DNA of 53,725 nt from Vibrio brasiliensis LMG 20546 (lineage in GTDB: Bacteria; Pseudomonadota; Gammaproteobacteria; Enterobacterales; Vibrionaceae), in NCBI RefSeq assembly GCF_000189255.1, contig NZ_AEVS01000063.1, forward strand, positions 1 through 53,725, read 5' to 3'. Every line of letters starts with the position of its first letter. Position 1 is the first letter of the stretch. The position numbers and the translations under genes were made by a program. Shown one piece after another: positions 16,941-27,800 of this stretch. A model generated the notes under the pieces. It saw only the letters and a list, made by a program, of their open reading frames with translations. It was not told the DNA's origin and ran no database searches.

Positions 16941-17048
16941 AATAAAAAACGCCCCAGTCAAAAACTGACTGGGGCGGCTGAATCAGCCTAATCCAATAAC
17001 GTGAAACAAAAGGTCTGAAAGATAGAACATCTTACCTCTGTACCCTAC
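16941..17048 (-). ncRNA. spf: Spot 42 small RNA
   Basis: The minus strand begins GTAGGGTACAGAGG and continues with AAGATGTTCTATCTTTCAGACC, near-identical to E. coli Spot 42. It ends with terminator GCCCCAGTCA / TGACTGGGGC (16951-16975) and U-run, about 108 nt in all. In E. coli this Hfq-bound RNA represses secondary-carbon and central-metabolism genes and is itself repressed by CRP-cAMP. A TACATT -10 precedes the start; further upstream TGAAAAAAACTTACA resembles a degenerate CRP site. Position between polA and engB is as in E. coli. Confidence 0.96.
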
Positions 17049-17161
17049 GTCGATTAATGTACAACAATTGGTCAGAAATGAAAACAACTTTTGTAAGTTT
17101 TTTTCATTAATTTTTTGTTTAACTACATCATCGCCAGACTGCCACTATCTTTTTTTGAGAC

Positions 17162-17190
17162 AAAAAAAAGCCAGCGTTTGTGCGCTAGCT
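17162..17190 (-). terminator. Terminator of polA
   Basis: Stem AGCCAGCG / CGCTAGCT (one G-U pair on the transcript) with TTTGTG loop and A-tract on the plus strand (U-run in the transcript), about 35 bases after the polA stop. Confidence 0.85.
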
Positions 17191-17223
17191 CATGATATTT
17201 AGACCAAATTGGCTATTTTTTGT

Positions 17224-20019
17224 CTAGTGCGCCTGTTCCCAGTTGTCACCATGACCCGCTTCAGCAACAAGAGGAACGGCTAGTTCAGCTGCAGACTCCA
17301 TCAATTCTTGTACTTTACTTTCAATTTCGGTCAAAGCTGACTCCTGAACTTCAAATACCAGTTCATCGTGAACCTGCATTAGTAGTTTTACGCGACCATC
17401 GCCTTCCGCTTGAATCCATTGGTCAACCAACAGCATCGCTTTCTTGATGATGTCAGCAGCAGTACCCTGCATTGGAGCGTTGATCGCTGCACGCTCTGCC
17501 GCTTTACGACGCATACCATTACGCGACTTAATTTCAGGTAAATGCAGACGACGACCAAAAATAGTCTCTACATAGCCCTGCTCTGCCGCCGCGCTACGAG
17601 TATCTTCCATATACTGCATTACACCAGGATAACGCTCGAAGTACTTGTTCATGTAGTCTTGCGCTTCACCACGTGGAATACCCAGTTGTTTCGCCAGACC
17701 AAATGCACTCATACCGTAAATCAAACCAAAGTTAACGGCTTTAGCACGACGACGTTGCTCTGAGCTCACTTGATCGATAGTCGTACCCATAATTTCTGCA
17801 GCTGTGGCAGCGTGAATATCTTTACCTTGCTGGAAGGCATCCAACAACGCTTGATCTCCAGATAGGTGCGCCATAATACGCAGCTCAATTTGCGAGTAGT
17901 CGACCGCCATGATTTTGTAGCCATGTGGAGCAACAAACGCCTGACGAATACGACGACCTTCTTCATTACGAATCGGGATGTTCTGTAAGTTAGGATCAGT
18001 CGATGATAAACGGCCTGTCGCAGTAACAGCCTGATGGTAAGAAGTATGTACACGCCCTGTCTCAGAGTTAATCATCTTCGGCAGTTTGTCGGTGTAGGTC
18101 GACTTAAGCTTAGCCAGACCACGGTACTCAAGAATTAACTTAGGTAACGGGTAATCTAATGCCAGTTCTTGTAGAACTTCTTCATTAGTTGAAGGTGTGC
18201 CAGACGGCGTCTTCTTAATAACTGGCAGACCCATTTTTTCGAATAACAGTGCCTGTAGCTGTTTCGGAGAGTTCATATTGAACTCTTGCTCAGCAATCTC
18301 ATACGCTTTCTGCTCTAGCTCGTCTAAACGCTGTGCGATTTCCTGAGACTGTGCTGCCAGCTTCATGTCATCAATCAGAACACCAGTACGTTCGATACGA
18401 GAAAGAACAGGTACTAGAGGAACTTCGATATCTTGGTAGATAGCTTTAAGTTTCTCATCTTGGTCGATGTTTTCCATCAAGCGGTTATGCAGGCGAAGTG
18501 TCACATCCGCATCTTCTGCCGCGTACGGTGAAGCTTCATCCAGTTCAATTTGATTGAAAGTCAGCTGCTTTTTACCTTTACCTGCAATCTGCTCGAATGA
18601 GATACAGCTATGCTGAAGGAAGCGAAGTGCCAGACTATCCATATCGTGTTTGCCGCCTACGCTGTTGTATACGTAAGACGCCAACATGGTGTCATGCTTG
18701 ATACCTTTTAATTCGATATCATATCGAGCAAGTACGCTCGCATCGTACTTAAGGTTTTGGCCGACTTTTGCTTGCGTATCGTCTTCCAGAATAGGCTTTA
18801 ACTGCTCTAATACCCAGTCGCGATCAAGCTGCTGTGGCGCATCAAGATAATCGTGAGCAACAGGAACGTACGCTGCCACACCCTCTTGGGTCGCAAATGA
18901 CAAGCCGACTAAGTTGGCAACCATGTAATCAAGGCTGTCCGTCTCAGTATCGAAAGCAAACACATCGGCTGCTTTTAGTTTCTCTAACCATGCGTTGAAC
19001 GTCGCCTGATCAAGAATCGTCTCATACTGACTACGATCGATGGTTACTGCTGAAGTATCCATATCTGGCGCTGAAGCAGCAGATACACTACTACGTTGAG
19101 CACCTGACTTTTCGTCTGATTCCACGACACCTGTGCCACCATCAAGCAGCTCGTTTAGCCAAGATTTAAAGACTAGTTGACCATAGAGCTTAACCAGTTC
19201 GTCTTTATTAGGTTCTGCCTTAACCAACGAGTCAGGTGTTTCATCCAGCTCAACATCAAGTTTGATGGTCGCCAATTGGTAAGAAAGCTCTGCATTCTCT
19301 TTGTTATCGACTAACTTCTTAGCCATGGTTTTAGAACCACGGAAACCTAAGCCTGCGATATCATCAAGGTTCTCATAAAGCTTATCGATGCCGCCGATCC
19401 CTTGCAGCAATGCCGTGGCCGTCTTATCACCCACGCCAGGAACACCAGGAATGTTATCCACTTTATCGCCCATTAACGCGAGATAGTCGATGATCAACTC
19501 AGGTGGAATACCAAACTTCTCAACCACTCCTTCACGATCCATAACCACATTAGTCATGGTATTGATCAAAGTGATGTTGTCATCCACCAGCTGAGCCATA
19601 TCTTTATCACCAGTACTGATAAGTACAGGCATGCCCGCTTGTGATGCTTGGTATGCCAAAGTACCGATGACATCATCAGCCTCAACACCAGGGATACAGA
19701 TCAACGGTAGGCCCATTGCTCGAATAACGTTGTGCAGAGGTTCAATCTGGCAACGCAGATCGTCTGGCATTGGTGGTCGGTTAGCCTTGTACTCTGGATA
19801 CATGTCATCGCGGAAAGTTTTACCTTTCGCATCAAAAACCACAGCGATGCGATCAGAAGCAAATTGACGCATCATGCTGCGCAACATATTCACCACACCA
19901 TAAACGGCATTAGTAGGAATATCACCATTACTCATCGTGCCCGGATAAGCATGAAATGCGCGATAAAGGTAAGAAGAACCGTCAATCAGAATTAACGGGT
20001 TATCAGGAATGTGAGCCAT
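17224..20019 (-). CDS. polA: DNA polymerase I
   Basis: Repair and Okazaki-fragment polymerase with all three domains. The 5' nuclease spans about residues 1-290 ([43 protein letters not shown]). The proofreading domain keeps its acidic residues ([13 protein letters not shown] near residue 355), so 3'-5' exonuclease should be active. Polymerase motifs are [33 protein letters not shown] and [12 protein letters not shown]. Length 931 matches E. coli (928). The following minus-strand gene is spf, as in E. coli. Confidence 0.98.
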   Translation of the reverse strand: MAHIPDNPLILIDGSSYLYRAFHAYPGTMSNGDIPTNAVYGVVNMLRSMMRQFASDRIAVVFDAKGKTFRDDMYPEYKANRPPMPDDLRCQIEPLHNVIRAMGLPLICIPGVEADDVIGTLAYQASQAGMPVLISTGDKDMAQLVDDNITLINTMTNVVMDREGVVEKFGIPPELIIDYLALMGDKVDNIPGVPGVGDKTATALLQGIGGIDKLYENLDDIAGLGFRGSKTMAKKLVDNKENAELSYQLATIKLDVELDETPDSLVKAEPNKDELVKLYGQLVFKSWLNELLDGGTGVVESDEKSGAQRSSVSAASAPDMDTSAVTIDRSQYETILDQATFNAWLEKLKAADVFAFDTETDSLDYMVANLVGLSFATQEGVAAYVPVAHDYLDAPQQLDRDWVLEQLKPILEDDTQAKVGQNLKYDASVLARYDIELKGIKHDTMLASYVYNSVGGKHDMDSLALRFLQHSCISFEQIAGKGKKQLTFNQIELDEASPYAAEDADVTLRLHNRLMENIDQDEKLKAIYQDIEVPLVPVLSRIERTGVLIDDMKLAAQSQEIAQRLDELEQKAYEIAEQEFNMNSPKQLQALLFEKMGLPVIKKTPSGTPSTNEEVLQELALDYPLPKLILEYRGLAKLKSTYTDKLPKMINSETGRVHTSYHQAVTATGRLSSTDPNLQNIPIRNEEGRRIRQAFVAPHGYKIMAVDYSQIELRIMAHLSGDQALLDAFQQGKDIHAATAAEIMGTTIDQVSSEQRRRAKAVNFGLIYGMSAFGLAKQLGIPRGEAQDYMNKYFERYPGVMQYMEDTRSAAAEQGYVETIFGRRLHLPEIKSRNGMRRKAAERAAINAPMQGTAADIIKKAMLLVDQWIQAEGDGRVKLLMQVHDELVFEVQESALTEIESKVQELMESAAELAVPLVAEAGHGDNWEQAH

Positions 20020-20150
20020 AGTCTTTACGTATCCAAAGAGAATGCAAATAAGATCTGCTTAGGATGCCATGACTAGGTCAGTGAATCCATTTTAACTCTT
20101 TGCGAGCAACTCACACATTTGCACATTCCTTTATCAATCGCCCGGTCAAA

Positions 20151-20302
20151 TTGTGGATAACTCTGTTTATATAATTTACCCACAGGATATGAAAGGTTAG
20201 CAAAAAAACAGAAAATACAATTTAAGTCACTGTAATAAAAGAACATTCATTTGGATCGATCATTACCAGATCGATCTAATAACGATCCTTAACTGTGGAA
20301 AA
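20151..20302. other. Cluster of DnaA-box-like and GATC sites upstream of polA
   Basis: A perfect DnaA box in reverse orientation (TGTGGATAA, 20152-20160) faces a one-mismatch box (TTACCCACA, 20176-20184) across an AT-rich spacer. Another reverse box-like site, TGTGGAAAA, is at 20294-20302. Between them five GATC Dam sites fall within 34 bases (20254-20287), including GATCGATC twice. The stretch lies between the polA start and the ryhB terminator. Function is unknown: possible DnaA titration or regulation of polA. Confidence 0.45.
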
Positions 20303-20345
20303 GACTATTGGTGTCCTTTTGTTCGCTGGAAAATTACAGGCATAA

Positions 20346-20568
20346 AAAAAGCGACATCTTTCGATGTCGCCTAGCAAAAAGGGGTCAAAGCATATTCAGG
20401 TGAATGTCTCTGCTTTGCCATAAAGCTATAAATTACACTGGAAGCAATGTGAGCAATGTCGTGTCAAAAAGAACTCGTGCAAGTTCGATTAAGTTCGGTG
20501 CCATCACCATCTCCAATTCTGAATTTGGTAACTCACTGTCCTTGTGAACTTCTCTCATTCCCTAAGAC
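20346..20568 (-). ncRNA. ryhB: RyhB iron-responsive small RNA (long Vibrio form)
   Basis: The plus-strand stretch 20436-20465 is the reverse complement of the conserved RyhB core (ACGACATTGCTCACATTGCT then TCCAG), the region that pairs with target mRNAs. A promoter TTGACG-17-TATTAT lies just upstream with a Fur box over it. The RNA ends in GCGACATC / GATGTCGC (20351-20370) with U-run. Predicted length about 223 nt fits the long V. cholerae RyhB rather than the 90-nt E. coli form. It should be made under iron starvation to repress iron-using proteins. Location beside polA agrees with my recollection of V. cholerae. Confidence 0.93.
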
Positions 20569-20576
20569 GAGATAAA

Positions 20577-20591
20577 TAATAACCATTCTCA
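20577..20591. promoter_or_regulatory. Fur box over the ryhB promoter
   Basis: On the minus strand TGAGAATGGTTATTA matches 11 of 15 positions of the 7-1-7 Fur consensus and overlaps the -10 (20576-20581). A second dyad, TAAATGAGA / TCTCATTTA with 5-base spacer (20609-20631), lies upstream. It could be another Fur contact or the weak terminator of the GNAT gene. Confidence 0.75.
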
Positions 20592-20644
20592 TTTAATGCG
20601 TCAACAGCTAAATGAGAAAAAATCTCATTTATTTTTAGTCTGGA

Positions 20645-21079
20645 TTAAAACGATTTGACGAAATGAATACGACTTTCAACTAGTGGGTCTTTTTCTTCAA
20701 ACTTTTCAATTAGATAGCCATTTCTGAGTAATAACCTCAGCATAGCTGGAAACTGATTTCGCGATTTCACTTTGAGCTGTTGGTAGCCTTGTTCCTTCAC
20801 CCAGCGCTCTTGAACATCTAACAACTTCTGCGCGACGCCCTTGTTTCTTGCCTTCGGCGACACTCCGCCAAACCAACTATAAAAAGTTTCTTGATCAAGT
20901 TGATAGCCAATCTTAAAACCAAGTAACTGCCCTTCTTCCTCAGCGACCTGGATTAGATGGCGCTTACCTTCCAGTCTTTCTGATAAGCTGCTAATGGTCT
21001 CTTTATGGATAAACTCGCTAATATCATTAACGACCTCAACGCACTCAGCCAAGGTACCTTCTCGGCAAACAACGGTCAT
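20645..21079 (-). CDS. GNAT-family N-acetyltransferase
   Basis: A 144-residue acetyl-CoA-dependent acyltransferase. The core acetyl-CoA motif is present as WFGGVSPKARNKGVAQKLLDVQERWVKEQGY (motif A, R/Q-x-x-G-x-G/A), then QLKVKSRNQFPAMLRLLLRNGYLIEKFE (motif B). Substrate unknown. A GGAG is 7 bases before the ATG. It lies downstream of hemB in the same direction, but a terminator separates them. Confidence 0.82.
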   Translation of the reverse strand: MTVVCREGTLAECVEVVNDISEFIHKETISSLSERLEGKRHLIQVAEEEGQLLGFKIGYQLDQETFYSWFGGVSPKARNKGVAQKLLDVQERWVKEQGYQQLKVKSRNQFPAMLRLLLRNGYLIEKFEEKDPLVESRIHFVKSF

Positions 21080-21100
21080 AACTCACTCCGGGAAAACAAA

Positions 21101-21125
21101 AAAGGCCAGCGTAATGCCAGCCTTT
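21101..21125 (-). terminator. Terminator of hemB
   Basis: On the minus strand AAAGGCTGGC / GCTGGCCTTT (two G-U pairs) with five-base loop and U-run lies between hemB and the GNAT gene. The pairing works only in the minus-strand transcript. Confidence 0.75.
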
Positions 21126-21150
21126 AAATCAATAAGTAAATGCTACGCGA

Positions 21151-22242
<1,092 letters not shown>

Positions 22243-22348
22243 TCACTCATTGGTAGTGACGCTAGCAACAAAGCAGAAAAATGCAAAAAATGACCAAATG
22301 CTCACACTGCCGTATACTGGCACAACTTAATTAGCCAAGAGATTTACC

Positions 22349-23110
22349 ATGATCGATACTCATGCGCACATCTATGCCAGTGAATTTGATGCAGACCGCG
22401 ACGACGTGGTTAAGCGCGCTCTAGACCAAGGCATTGATAAGATTCTGTTACCTAATATTGACTTAGAGTCGATTGAGCCGATGCTGGCAACTGAAGCTAA
22501 GTATCCGCAAATCTGTCGCTCTATGATGGGACTCCACCCTTGTTACGTTGATGGTAATGTGAAACAAACGCTGGAAATTATTCATGCTTGGTTTGAGAAA
22601 CATCGTTTTATCGCGGTTGGTGAGATAGGTATCGACCTATACTGGGACAAGACCTTCAAAGCAGAGCAGGAGATGGCATTCATCACCCAGTTGAACTGGG
22701 CGAAAGAGATGAAACTACCTGTAGTAATCCACACTCGCGATTCAATTGAAGAGACCCTCACTCTGCTTGCTCAGGAACAGGATGGTTCACTGTCTGGCGT
22801 ATTCCACTGTTTTGGTGGCAGTGTAGAAGAAGCGAAAGCGATCAATGACCTTGGTTTCCACTTAGGCCTTGGTGGTGTTTCAACATTTAAGAACGGTGGT
22901 ATGGACAAGGTGATTCCTCACCTTGATATGGACTACATCATTCTGGAGACTGACTGCCCTTACCTAGCCCCGGTACCTCATCGTGGTAAGCGTAACGAGC
23001 CAGCCTATACCTCTTTAGTCGCTCAGCGTATCGCTGAACTGCGTGATATCAGTATCGAGCAGGTTGACAGCTTAACCACGCAGAATGCAACGAAGCTGTT
23101 TGCTCTTTAA
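22349..23110 (+). CDS. TatD-family metal-dependent hydrolase/DNase
   Basis: Amidohydrolase-fold protein of 253 residues. Metal ligands are His5 and His7 (IDTHAHIY), Glu in VGEIGIDLYW, His in VIHTRD, His in FHCFGG and Asp in LETDCPYLAP, all present. Relatives act as 3'-5' exonucleases on damaged DNA. It faces tatC convergently, but is not in the tat operon. The sequence looks nearer the YcfH/YabD subgroup than E. coli TatD, so I do not assign the tatD name. Confidence 0.88.
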   Translation: MIDTHAHIYASEFDADRDDVVKRALDQGIDKILLPNIDLESIEPMLATEAKYPQICRSMMGLHPCYVDGNVKQTLEIIHAWFEKHRFIAVGEIGIDLYWDKTFKAEQEMAFITQLNWAKEMKLPVVIHTRDSIEETLTLLAQEQDGSLSGVFHCFGGSVEEAKAINDLGFHLGLGGVSTFKNGGMDKVIPHLDMDYIILETDCPYLAPVPHRGKRNEPAYTSLVAQRIAELRDISIEQVDSLTTQNATKLFAL

Positions 23111-23130
23111 CACCCACTTTCTGTAAACAA

Positions 23131-23158
23131 AAAAGGCTTGCCCAATGGCAAGCCTTTT
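23131..23158. terminator. Bidirectional terminator between the TatD-family gene and tatC
   Basis: Stem AAAAGGCTTGCC / GGCAAGCCTTTT with CAAT loop. Confidence 0.9.
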
Positions 23159-23176
23159 CATTTATCTGCGTGAAGA

Positions 23177-23929
23177 TTACGCTTCTTCTTCCTGCTCGTC
23201 ATTGTCGTCCTTACGGACATAGAAGCGAGCAAAGAACAAACCTACCTCAAACAGTAAACACATCGGAATCGCAAGTAAGGTTTGCGAAATCATATCTGGT
23301 GGCGTCAGCATCATACCAACAACAAACGCACCAACCACAATGTATGGACGTTTCTCGCTGAGGCTTTTCGGCGTTGTCGCACCAGTCCAACACAGCAGAA
23401 TAATCGCTACTGGGACTTCAAAAGCAATACCAAACGCCAAAAACAGCGCCAGAACAAAATCGAGATAACTGGCAATGTCGGTCGCAAACTCTACGCCACC
23501 CAGTGAGATAGCGGTAAAGAAGCCAAAGACTAACGGGAATACCACAAAATACGCGAAAGCCACACCACAGTAGAACAAGAGTGAGCTCGAGAACATCAGT
23601 GGCATGATGAGTCTACGTTCATGCTTGTACAAACCTGGCGCGACAAAAGCCCATACTTGATAAAGAATAAACGGCACCGCAACAAAAATAGACGCGATTA
23701 ACGTCAGCTTTAGCGGGGTGAAAAACGGAGATGCAACGTCAGTTGCAATCATCGTCGCCCCTTCGGGTAAACGCTCTACCAAAGGTGCAGAGATAAACTC
23801 ATAGATATCATTGGAGAAATAGATCAGCCCTAAGAACACCACTAATACAGCTAGAATGGCTCGTAATAAGCGATTTCTTAGCTCCAACAGGTGACTGATC
23901 AAAGGCTGTGTCTGCTCAACAGAAGACAT
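23177..23929 (-). CDS. tatC: Sec-independent protein translocase TatC
   Basis: Six-helix inner-membrane receptor that recognises twin-arginine signal peptides together with TatB. N-terminal [14 protein letters not shown] and [37 protein letters not shown] are TatC signatures. 250 residues with an acidic cytoplasmic tail. It follows tatB after 63 bases, a gap that contains a terminator-like hairpin (next entry). The multicopper oxidase at the window end is a likely Tat substrate. Confidence 0.97.
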   Translation of the reverse strand: MSSVEQTQPLISHLLELRNRLLRAILAVLVVFLGLIYFSNDIYEFISAPLVERLPEGATMIATDVASPFFTPLKLTLIASIFVAVPFILYQVWAFVAPGLYKHERRLIMPLMFSSSLLFYCGVAFAYFVVFPLVFGFFTAISLGGVEFATDIASYLDFVLALFLAFGIAFEVPVAIILLCWTGATTPKSLSEKRPYIVVGAFVVGMMLTPPDMISQTLLAIPMCLLFEVGLFFARFYVRKDDNDEQEEEA

Positions 23930-23956
23930 GGAGACCTCTACTCAAAAAAATCGAAA

Positions 23957-23980
23957 AGGAGCTGCAGTTCAGCAGCTCCT
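23957..23980 (-). terminator. Terminator-like hairpin between tatB and tatC
   Basis: On the minus strand AGGAGCTGC / GCAGCTCCT with a six-base loop is followed by TTTTCGATTTTTTT. It has the form of an intrinsic terminator but lies inside the operon, so it may attenuate tatC or stabilise the 3' end of tatAB mRNA. Confidence 0.6.
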
Positions 23981-23992
23981 CCTAATGCGAGA

Positions 23993-24424
23993 CTATTCGG
24001 CTTTTTTATCTGCCTGCGGCGATGGCTGAGGAGTTAAACTCTCAACCTTCTCCGTGGAGTCATTGGCGCTCGGAACGGATTCAATACTCTCATTCACAGC
24101 CTCAGCTTTGTTAGACGCTGAGTCGCTTTTGCTCGCATATGGGCGCTGTACATCTTGCGCAGCCTGCTTCAATTGTTCAACTGAAGATTTAAGCTCAGGA
24201 GAAAGGTCTTCCATTCCCATTTGCTCTGCTTTACGCAAGTTATCTTGTAGCTCTTGCACCTTAAGCTCATGTGAAAGTTCGTCTTTCACACTGTTTGCCA
24301 TATTCTTCGCTGCGCCGATAAATTTCGAGACACTGCGAATAGCATGAGGCAAACGCTCAGGACCAAGAACCACCAGCCCAACGACAGATATTAATACCAG
24401 TTCCCAAAAACCGATATCAAACAC
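23993..24424 (-). CDS. tatB: Sec-independent protein translocase TatB
   Basis: Single N-terminal membrane helix ([22 protein letters not shown]) with the GPERLP hinge, then an amphipathic helix and a charged, low-complexity tail rich in Ser, Glu and Gln. 143 residues. It forms the TatBC substrate receptor. It starts 3 bases after the tatA stop, in the ubiE-ubiJ-ubiB-tatABC series. Confidence 0.95.
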   Translation of the reverse strand: MFDIGFWELVLISVVGLVVLGPERLPHAIRSVSKFIGAAKNMANSVKDELSHELKVQELQDNLRKAEQMGMEDLSPELKSSVEQLKQAAQDVQRPYASKSDSASNKAEAVNESIESVPSANDSTEKVESLTPQPSPQADKKAE

Positions 24425-24427
24425 GAG

Positions 24428-24664
24428 TTACGCCTGCTCTTTGTCTTTCTTAGTTTCAGCAGTCGCATCCGTTTTCTGCTGTTCTAGGTTTTTTTGCTCA
24501 AAGTCAGCGTCTTTTTTAGCCGCTTCATCTTCACTCATTGCTTTCTTAAAGCCTTTTACAGCGCTACCAAGATCGCCACCAATACCGCGTAGTTTCTTAG
24601 TGCCAAACAGTAGAACAACGATCACTGCAATGATCAGAAGTTGCCAAATACTAATACCACCCAT
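24428..24664 (-). CDS. tatA: Sec-independent protein translocase TatA
   Basis: 78-residue pore-forming subunit. One N-terminal membrane helix ([19 protein letters not shown]), the FGTKKL hinge, and an amphipathic helix ([15 protein letters not shown]) are followed by a Lys/Glu-rich tail. It is 49 bases after ubiB. Confidence 0.96.
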   Translation of the reverse strand: MGGISIWQLLIIAVIVVLLFGTKKLRGIGGDLGSAVKGFKKAMSEDEAAKKDADFEQKNLEQQKTDATAETKKDKEQA

Positions 24665-24713
24665 TCTCTTTACCTCGGGTCTTATTAAACAAATTATTTC
24701 AAGAGTTTAACGT

Positions 24714-26348
24714 CTATTGACGATAAGCTCGCCAACTAAGCAACCAAAATGTGACACCACCTAGGGCACTCACCATTGAAAGTTGCTCATATGTGCTGTT
24801 GACCAATATTGCCGAGCATACGACTAATGTGGCACCAACACCAAATAAAAATTTTCCTGTCGCTTGCTGACGCTTGCTGGAACGATACCCCTGATATAGC
24901 TGATCCATGCGCTGATTCATCATCTTACCCTGACGCAAGCTGTCATAGAGCAGCTCAGGTAACTCTGGCAGTTTCTCTGCCCAGAATGGCGCTCTGTCTT
25001 TAACCGCATTGATTACAGCCTGAGGACCAACCTGATTCATCATCCACTCTTCAAGGAATGGTTTAGCGGTTTCCCACAAGTCCAGTTGCGGATACAACTG
25101 GCGACCCAGACCTTCGACATAAAGCAAGGTTTTCTGCAGCAACACTAACTGAGGCTGAACTTCCATATTGAAGCGACGTGCAGTGTTGAACAGGTTCAAT
25201 AGCACGTGACCAAACGAAATTTCGCACAATGGTTTGGCGAAAATTGGTTCACAAACAATACGGATAGCAAACTCAAACTCATCGACGTTGGTTTCACGTG
25301 GAACCCAACCAGACTCAACATGTAACTCCGCTACACGGCGGTAGTCACGGTTGAAGAAGGCCAAAAAGTTTTCCGCAAGGTAACGCTTATCTTCACTATT
25401 AAGTGTACCAACGATGCCGCAATCCAGACCAATCCAGCGAGGATTTTCAGGATGCTGTGGTTCAACAAAAACGTTGCCCGGGTGCATGTCTGCATGGAAG
25501 AAACTATCTCGGAATACCTGAGTAAAGAACACGCTAACACCACGTTCAGCAAGAAGCTTCATGTTAGTGCCGTTGGCCTTTAAGCCTTCGATGTCCGATA
25601 CCTGGATGCCGTATATTCGCTCAGAAACCATTACAGTTTCATTACTGAAGTCGGTAATAACTTCAGGGACGTATAATTCTTCACTGCCTTCGAAGTTGCG
25701 TCGCAACTGAATAGCGTTGGCTGCTTCGCGTCTGAGATCCAGTTCATCGAGCAAGGTTTTCTCGTACTCACGAACAACTTCGACCGGTTTTAAACGACGT
25801 GCTTCAGGAAGCGCTTTGGCGACTATACGCGCCATGCGGTACATCAGTTTTAGATCTGCATCAATGACCGGGCGAATATCTGGCCTGATAACCTTTAATA
25901 CCACTTCTTGGTTAGTTGATTTCAACCTGGCGGTATGCACCTGAGCAATAGACGCAGAAGCAAGCGGTTTGATATCAAAATCATCAAACCAGGTTTCAAG
26001 CGAGCCACCTAATGCCTGCTCAATCTGCTCCTTGGCTAGCTGACCATCAAATGGAGAAACCTGATCCTGAAGTAAAGCTAATGGATCGGCAATTTGAGGA
26101 GGAAACAGGTCACGACGGGTCGACATCATCTGACCAAACTTAATCCATACCGGCCCAAGCTCTTGCAAAGCGAGACGTAGCCTATCGCCAAGTGGCTTAT
26201 CAGGGTGTTTGTTCTTTATCCAAAACAGGCTCTTACGCGCTAGCAGAGGTGCTTTGGTCAATTGATGCTCTGGCAGTAACTCATCCAGCCCGTATTCTAA
26301 CTGGACTCGAATAATTCGGTATAAGCGACGCAGCTCAGTCAGGGTCAT
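24714..26348 (-). CDS. ubiB: Ubiquinone biosynthesis ATPase/atypical kinase UbiB
   Basis: ADCK/ABC1-family membrane protein needed for ubiquinone synthesis. The KxGQ motif ([18 protein letters not shown]), the Ala-rich loop ([14 protein letters not shown]), the catalytic region [13 protein letters not shown] and metal-binding LDCGIVG are all present. Two C-terminal membrane helices (about residues 500-540) anchor it. 544 residues, close to E. coli. Its start overlaps the ubiJ stop by four bases. Within its coding sequence at 25291-25304 lies a parS-like GTTTCACGTGGAAC. Confidence 0.96.
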   Translation of the reverse strand: MTLTELRRLYRIIRVQLEYGLDELLPEHQLTKAPLLARKSLFWIKNKHPDKPLGDRLRLALQELGPVWIKFGQMMSTRRDLFPPQIADPLALLQDQVSPFDGQLAKEQIEQALGGSLETWFDDFDIKPLASASIAQVHTARLKSTNQEVVLKVIRPDIRPVIDADLKLMYRMARIVAKALPEARRLKPVEVVREYEKTLLDELDLRREAANAIQLRRNFEGSEELYVPEVITDFSNETVMVSERIYGIQVSDIEGLKANGTNMKLLAERGVSVFFTQVFRDSFFHADMHPGNVFVEPQHPENPRWIGLDCGIVGTLNSEDKRYLAENFLAFFNRDYRRVAELHVESGWVPRETNVDEFEFAIRIVCEPIFAKPLCEISFGHVLLNLFNTARRFNMEVQPQLVLLQKTLLYVEGLGRQLYPQLDLWETAKPFLEEWMMNQVGPQAVINAVKDRAPFWAEKLPELPELLYDSLRQGKMMNQRMDQLYQGYRSSKRQQATGKFLFGVGATLVVCSAILVNSTYEQLSMVSALGGVTFWLLSWRAYRQ

Positions 26349-26950
26349 GCACGCTCCAGTAACTGATTAAGTTTCGCTTCAACACGCGCAGCCTGGCTTT
26401 TCACCTCGTCAACCTGATCACAGAAGTGAGCGACTTCAAGGGGCGCTGGTGCAATTTTCCACTCTTCAGTCAAAACTTGAGCAATGTGGTTCTGATGCTT
26501 GGTCGCTTGTGACTTAATCAATTGGCCTACATTAGCAGCGCCTCGGACAACAGTGTGTGCAACCACATCACCGGTCACTTTCGACAGCCACTCTTCAATG
26601 TCTGGCTTGCAGTCAGTCATTAGCTGCGAGAATTTCTGCGCCAACTGAATATCACCTTCCAGAACCAATTTATCTTGCTTGATTAAGCGAGTGATATTGG
26701 ACTGTTCACGTAGTTCAGGGAGCACAGAGAGATTAAGAGACAAATAGCAGTCAGGCTGGCCTTCGTAATTGGCCAACACGTCAATCTGCTGACTAAAGAT
26801 AAAGGTCAGCGTTTTGTTCAGCTCTTTAAGATGAACCTGAATAACCTGACCTTTCAGACGAGCAAGACGACGACCCAGTTCAGGGTCGTCCTTAATAAGA
26901 GTATTGAGCGATGTTTCGATCACTGCCGTTACTAGTGGTTCAAATGGCAT
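26345..26950 (-). CDS. ubiJ: Ubiquinone biosynthesis accessory factor UbiJ (SCP2 domain)
   Basis: 201-residue lipid-binding SCP2-type protein that in E. coli, with UbiK, organises the soluble ubiquinone-synthesis complex. The SCP2 fold covers about residues 15-110 ([42 protein letters not shown]); a helical C-terminal tail ends in a coiled coil ([24 protein letters not shown]). It is 11 bases downstream of ubiE and overlaps ubiB, so it is translated as part of one operon. Confidence 0.93.
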   Translation of the reverse strand: MPFEPLVTAVIETSLNTLIKDDPELGRRLARLKGQVIQVHLKELNKTLTFIFSQQIDVLANYEGQPDCYLSLNLSVLPELREQSNITRLIKQDKLVLEGDIQLAQKFSQLMTDCKPDIEEWLSKVTGDVVAHTVVRGAANVGQLIKSQATKHQNHIAQVLTEEWKIAPAPLEVAHFCDQVDEVKSQAARVEAKLNQLLERA

Positions 26951-26961
26951 AGCGAGTAACC

Positions 26962-27744
26962 TTAGAATTTGTAACCACGGTGCAGTGCGACAATACCACC
27001 TGTCAGGTTGTAGTATTTGGTCTGCTCAAAGCCAGCTTCGTCCATCATGCCCTTAAGTGTTTCTTGATTAGGGTGCATACGAATCGACTCAGCCAGATAA
27101 CGGTAGCTTTCCGCATCATTCGCAACCAACTCACCCATTTTCGGCAATAGGTGGAATGAGTAACTATCATAGATCTTCGACAGAGGCTCAAGAACCGGTT
27201 TAGAGAACTCAAGCACTAACAGACGACCGCCCGGCTTTAGCACACGGTACATTGAACGCAGCGCTTTATCTTTATCCGTGACGTTACGCAGACAGAAGCT
27301 GATAGTAATTGCGTCAAAGTAGTCATCAGGGAATGGTAGCTCTTCCGCATTAGCCTGCACGTAATGAACGTTGCCAACAATGCCGTTATCACGCAATTTG
27401 TCACGACCGACATTTAACATTGAGTTGTTAATGTCAGCCAGAACAACATGACCTTTATCACCAACGATACGAGAGAACTTAGCGGTCAGGTCACCTGTAC
27501 CACCACCTAAGTCCAATACGCGCTGACCAGGACGAACACCACTGCAGTCGATAGTAAAGCGTTTCCATAGGCGATGAATACCACCCGACATCAGATCGTT
27601 CATAATGTCGTACTTGGCTGCCACTGAGTGGAAAACCTCAGCAACTTTAGCGACTTTCTCTTCTTTCGCTACGGTTGTGAAACCAAAATGCGTGGTTTCA
27701 TTTGTTTCTAAAGCTGTATTCGATTGCACGCTTGTATCCGTCAT
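26962..27744 (-). CDS. ubiE: Ubiquinone/menaquinone C-methyltransferase UbiE
   Basis: SAM-dependent methyltransferase acting in both ubiquinone and menaquinone synthesis. SAM motif I is [20 protein letters not shown] (near residue 75), and the UbiE signatures are [18 protein letters not shown] and [17 protein letters not shown]. 260 residues, with a somewhat longer N-terminus than E. coli. First gene of the ubiE-ubiJ-ubiB series, 56 bases after rmuC. Confidence 0.97.
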   Translation of the reverse strand: MTDTSVQSNTALETNETTHFGFTTVAKEEKVAKVAEVFHSVAAKYDIMNDLMSGGIHRLWKRFTIDCSGVRPGQRVLDLGGGTGDLTAKFSRIVGDKGHVVLADINNSMLNVGRDKLRDNGIVGNVHYVQANAEELPFPDDYFDAITISFCLRNVTDKDKALRSMYRVLKPGGRLLVLEFSKPVLEPLSKIYDSYSFHLLPKMGELVANDAESYRYLAESIRMHPNQETLKGMMDEAGFEQTKYYNLTGGIVALHRGYKF

Positions 27745-27800
27745 TGTGATTCCTCTTCGTACAGTGCATTGAATTAATACGACCTAAGCACTGCGGGCGA

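Noticed and set aside
20151-20302. Chromosome replication origin or crtS site
   Set aside because: Vibrio oriC lies by mnmG/mioC, not polA, and there is no AT-rich 13-mer array; my memory of crtS places it elsewhere. Left as a motif cluster only.
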